Source of the DNA: Arcanobacterium bovis
GTDB lineage: Bacteria > Actinomycetota > Actinomycetes > Actinomycetales > Actinomycetaceae
Direction: 5' to 3'
Length of the DNA stretch: 64,000 nt
Assembly (NCBI RefSeq): GCF_004331995.1
Contig: NZ_SJDT01000003.1
Location: forward strand, 124,001-188,000
The stretch's first letter is position 1. Each line of letters starts with the position of its first letter. The notes beneath the pieces were generated by a model, which was given only the letters and a program-made list of their open reading frames with translations, had not been told where the DNA came from and did no database searches. The position numbers and the translations under genes are program-made. Shown piece after piece: positions 62,503 through 64,000 of this stretch.

Positions 62503-63633
62503 TTATTGCTCTTGTGCGAGTTGCCCATGACGCCAACGGATGCCCGCGTCAATGAAACCGTCAAGATCGCCGTCGAACACAGAATCCGTGTTGCCCACTT
62601 CGTAGTTCGTACGCAGGTCTTTCACCATCTGATAAGGGTGCAAGACGTAGGAGCGCATCTGATCGCCCCACGAAGCCTTGACATCGCCAGCTAGTTCCTT
62701 CTTTTTTGCCTGCTCTTCTTCGTGGCGCAGTTGCAAAAGGCGAGACTGCAACACTCGCAAGGCAGACGCACGGTTTTGGATCTGCGATTTTTCATCCTGC
62801 ATCGACACCACGATGCCGGTAGGGATATGGGTCATACGCACTGCGGAGTCCGTAGTATTCACCGACTGTCCGCCCGGTCCAGAGGAACGGAACACGTCGA
62901 TTTTGAGTTCCGATTCCGGAATTTCAATGTGATCGGTCGTTTCGATCAGCGGAATAACTTCGACGGCGGCGAAGGACGTTTGGCGTCGTCCCTGGTTATC
63001 GAACGGCGAGATACGCACGAGACGATGCGTGCCCGCCTCAACGGAAAGCGTTCCGTAGGCATAAGGTGCCGAGACTTCAAACGTTGTGGATTTGATACCC
63101 GCTTCTTCAGCGTAGGAGGTGTCCATCACTTTGGTGGCGTAGCCATGACGCTCCGCCCAGCGCAAGTACATACGTTGCAACATTTGCGCCCAATCCGCCG
63201 CGTCCACGCCGCCAGCTCCCGAACGAATAGTGACGACGGCGTTTCGCTCGTCGTATTCTCCAGAAAGGAGCGTTTTCACTTCAAGGTCAGCTAGGGAAGC
63301 TGAAACTTTGGCGAGTTCTTCGTCCGCTTCGGCGAAAAGTTCTGCGCCGGCGTCGGCATCGGTGACCGATTCCTCTTGTGCCATTTCGACGAGAGTTTCG
63401 ATGTCCTCAATGCGTGACTTCATCTGTTCAACTTTTTCCAGCACCGATTTCGCATGAGAGAGCTTGGAGGTTACGGCTTGAGCGGCTTCTGGATCATTCC
63501 AGAGCTCAGGGTTCGAGGATTCTTCAGTGAGTTTTTCAATGAGCTCGGTAAGTTTAGGTACGTCAGTTACCGCCTCGATCTGCGTATAGGTTCGGCGGAG
63601 CTTATCAATTTCAACGTTATAATCAGTGGCCAC
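62503..63633 (-). CDS. prfB: Peptide chain release factor 2
   Basis: RF2 reads UAA and UGA stop codons. The 376-residue protein has the GGQ loop ([24 protein letters not shown]), the SPF stop-codon motif in [15 protein letters not shown] and the [16 protein letters not shown] tail. The reading frame is continuous, so there is no programmed +1 frameshift near codon 25. GTG 63633 has no ribosome site; TAGACT lies 8 nt upstream, near the leaderless spacing. Confidence 0.96.
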   Translation of the reverse strand: MATDYNVEIDKLRRTYTQIEAVTDVPKLTELIEKLTEESSNPELWNDPEAAQAVTSKLSHAKSVLEKVEQMKSRIEDIETLVEMAQEESVTDADAGAELFAEADEELAKVSASLADLEVKTLLSGEYDERNAVVTIRSGAGGVDAADWAQMLQRMYLRWAERHGYATKVMDTSYAEEAGIKSTTFEVSAPYAYGTLSVEAGTHRLVRISPFDNQGRRQTSFAAVEVIPLIETTDHIEIPESELKIDVFRSSGPGGQSVNTTDSAVRMTHIPTGIVVSMQDEKSQIQNRASALRVLQSRLLQLRHEEEQAKKKELAGDVKASWGDQMRSYVLHPYQMVKDLRTNYEVGNTDSVFDGDLDGFIDAGIRWRHGQLAQEQ

Positions 63634-64000
63634 GATTCAATAGTCTACTTCATTGATTGCGATTGCTCTGCAAGGAAGGCCGTGAAAGCGCTTACGCCTT
63701 GGCTGGCACGTTTGCTGAGCGCCGAGCCTGTCAGAAATATTTGCGCCTGTCACGCTTTTTCTGAACATCTGCGATACCTGACCCAGATGCGAATGAACAG
63801 ATACAGTACTAATCCATATGCGAGGAACAGGGGATTTTGCCGACCCCGACCAATTCGCCAGCGAACGTGGCGATTCTGCACGCGAGACCAGGGACCTTTT
63901 GAGCCCTGAAAGAATCACAAAGATAGGGTGTGATCCGAGCATTACAGGCCTGTGCGGAGTGTGAAATGTTATTTTTGTTCATTTCTCGATAACTTTGAGA
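63634..64000. other. Right-edge stretch without an assignable gene
   Basis: These 367 bases upstream of prfB contain a 101-codon leftward frame and an antisense continuation. Neither has a recognisable motif, a good ribosome site or protein-like composition. The last 60 bases are AT-rich and probably belong to a promoter region. Any gene beyond the edge cannot be judged. Confidence 0.4.

Noticed and set aside
62503-63633. Programmed frameshift in prfB
   Set aside because: The frame is continuous from the start; no early in-frame TGA or slippery site is seen.
63637-63942. Leftward 101-residue frame at the right edge
   Set aside because: No ribosome site, no motif, composition unlike neighbouring genes; treated as non-coding.

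Overview
The window is a chromosomal segment of a moderate-GC Actinobacterium. Three things point to the Arcanobacterium/Trueperella group. One is a pyolysin-type cholesterol-dependent cytolysin with the variant undecapeptide EGTGLAWDPWW. The second is a wall-anchored sialidase with an LAxTG sorting signal. The third is actinobacterial gene orders: murI - Rv1339-like MBL protein - rph - rdgB, clpS - DUF2017 opposite pncB, DUF3039 - helicase, and gltX - FAH-fold protein. An Arcanobacterium (A. haemolyticum-like) is my best guess. It is inferred from the sequence only, without a database search.

Layout. 1-6.9 kb: the 5' part of murA, leuD-leuC divergent from an IclR-type regulator (LtbR-like), a PimB'-like mannosyltransferase and an M3 oligopeptidase. 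6.9-9.2 kb: a small accessory island with a strong terminator, a possible 32-residue peptide gene, four 23-bp tandem repeats, an AAA/DUF4143 ATPase and an orphan zinc-ribbon-like frame. 9.2-13.1 kb: two identical tRNA-Glu genes, tRNA-Gln, gltX, a FAH-fold protein that has lost its metal ligands, a conserved actinobacterial protein and tRNA-Leu. 13.2-24.3 kb: housekeeping genes (bcp, DUF4916, rdgB, rph, MBL phosphodiesterase, murI, DUF2017, clpS, pncB, SF2 helicase, DUF3039, hup). 24.5-36.3 kb: an AspT-like transporter and a complete glutamate-to-heme set using the coproporphyrin route (chdC, cpfC, hemA; divergently hemE, cgoX, hemC, hemD, hemB, hemL).

36.4-49.2 kb is the host-interaction and transport stretch: sialidase, a decayed carbohydrate-binding-module remnant, BrnQ, a copper nitrite-reductase-like oxidase with a membrane partner, a POT peptide transporter, a HAD hydrolase and the cytolysin. 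49.3-57.2 kb: a TipA-like MerR regulator, DedA, a TIM-barrel protein, an M20 amidohydrolase, a BCCT transporter fused in frame to a dephospho-CoA-kinase-like domain lacking the Walker A lysine, and an Ig-domain polysaccharide deacetylase. 57.4-63.6 kb: a small membrane protein, tmRNA, smpB, an M23 hydrolase, ftsX, ftsE and prfB.

The strongest unusual object is the BCCT-CoaE fusion at 53406-55760. A second theme is initiation: about a dozen genes have a NANNNT -10-like hexamer exactly 6 nt before the start codon, so their mRNAs are probably leaderless. I used this to choose several starts.
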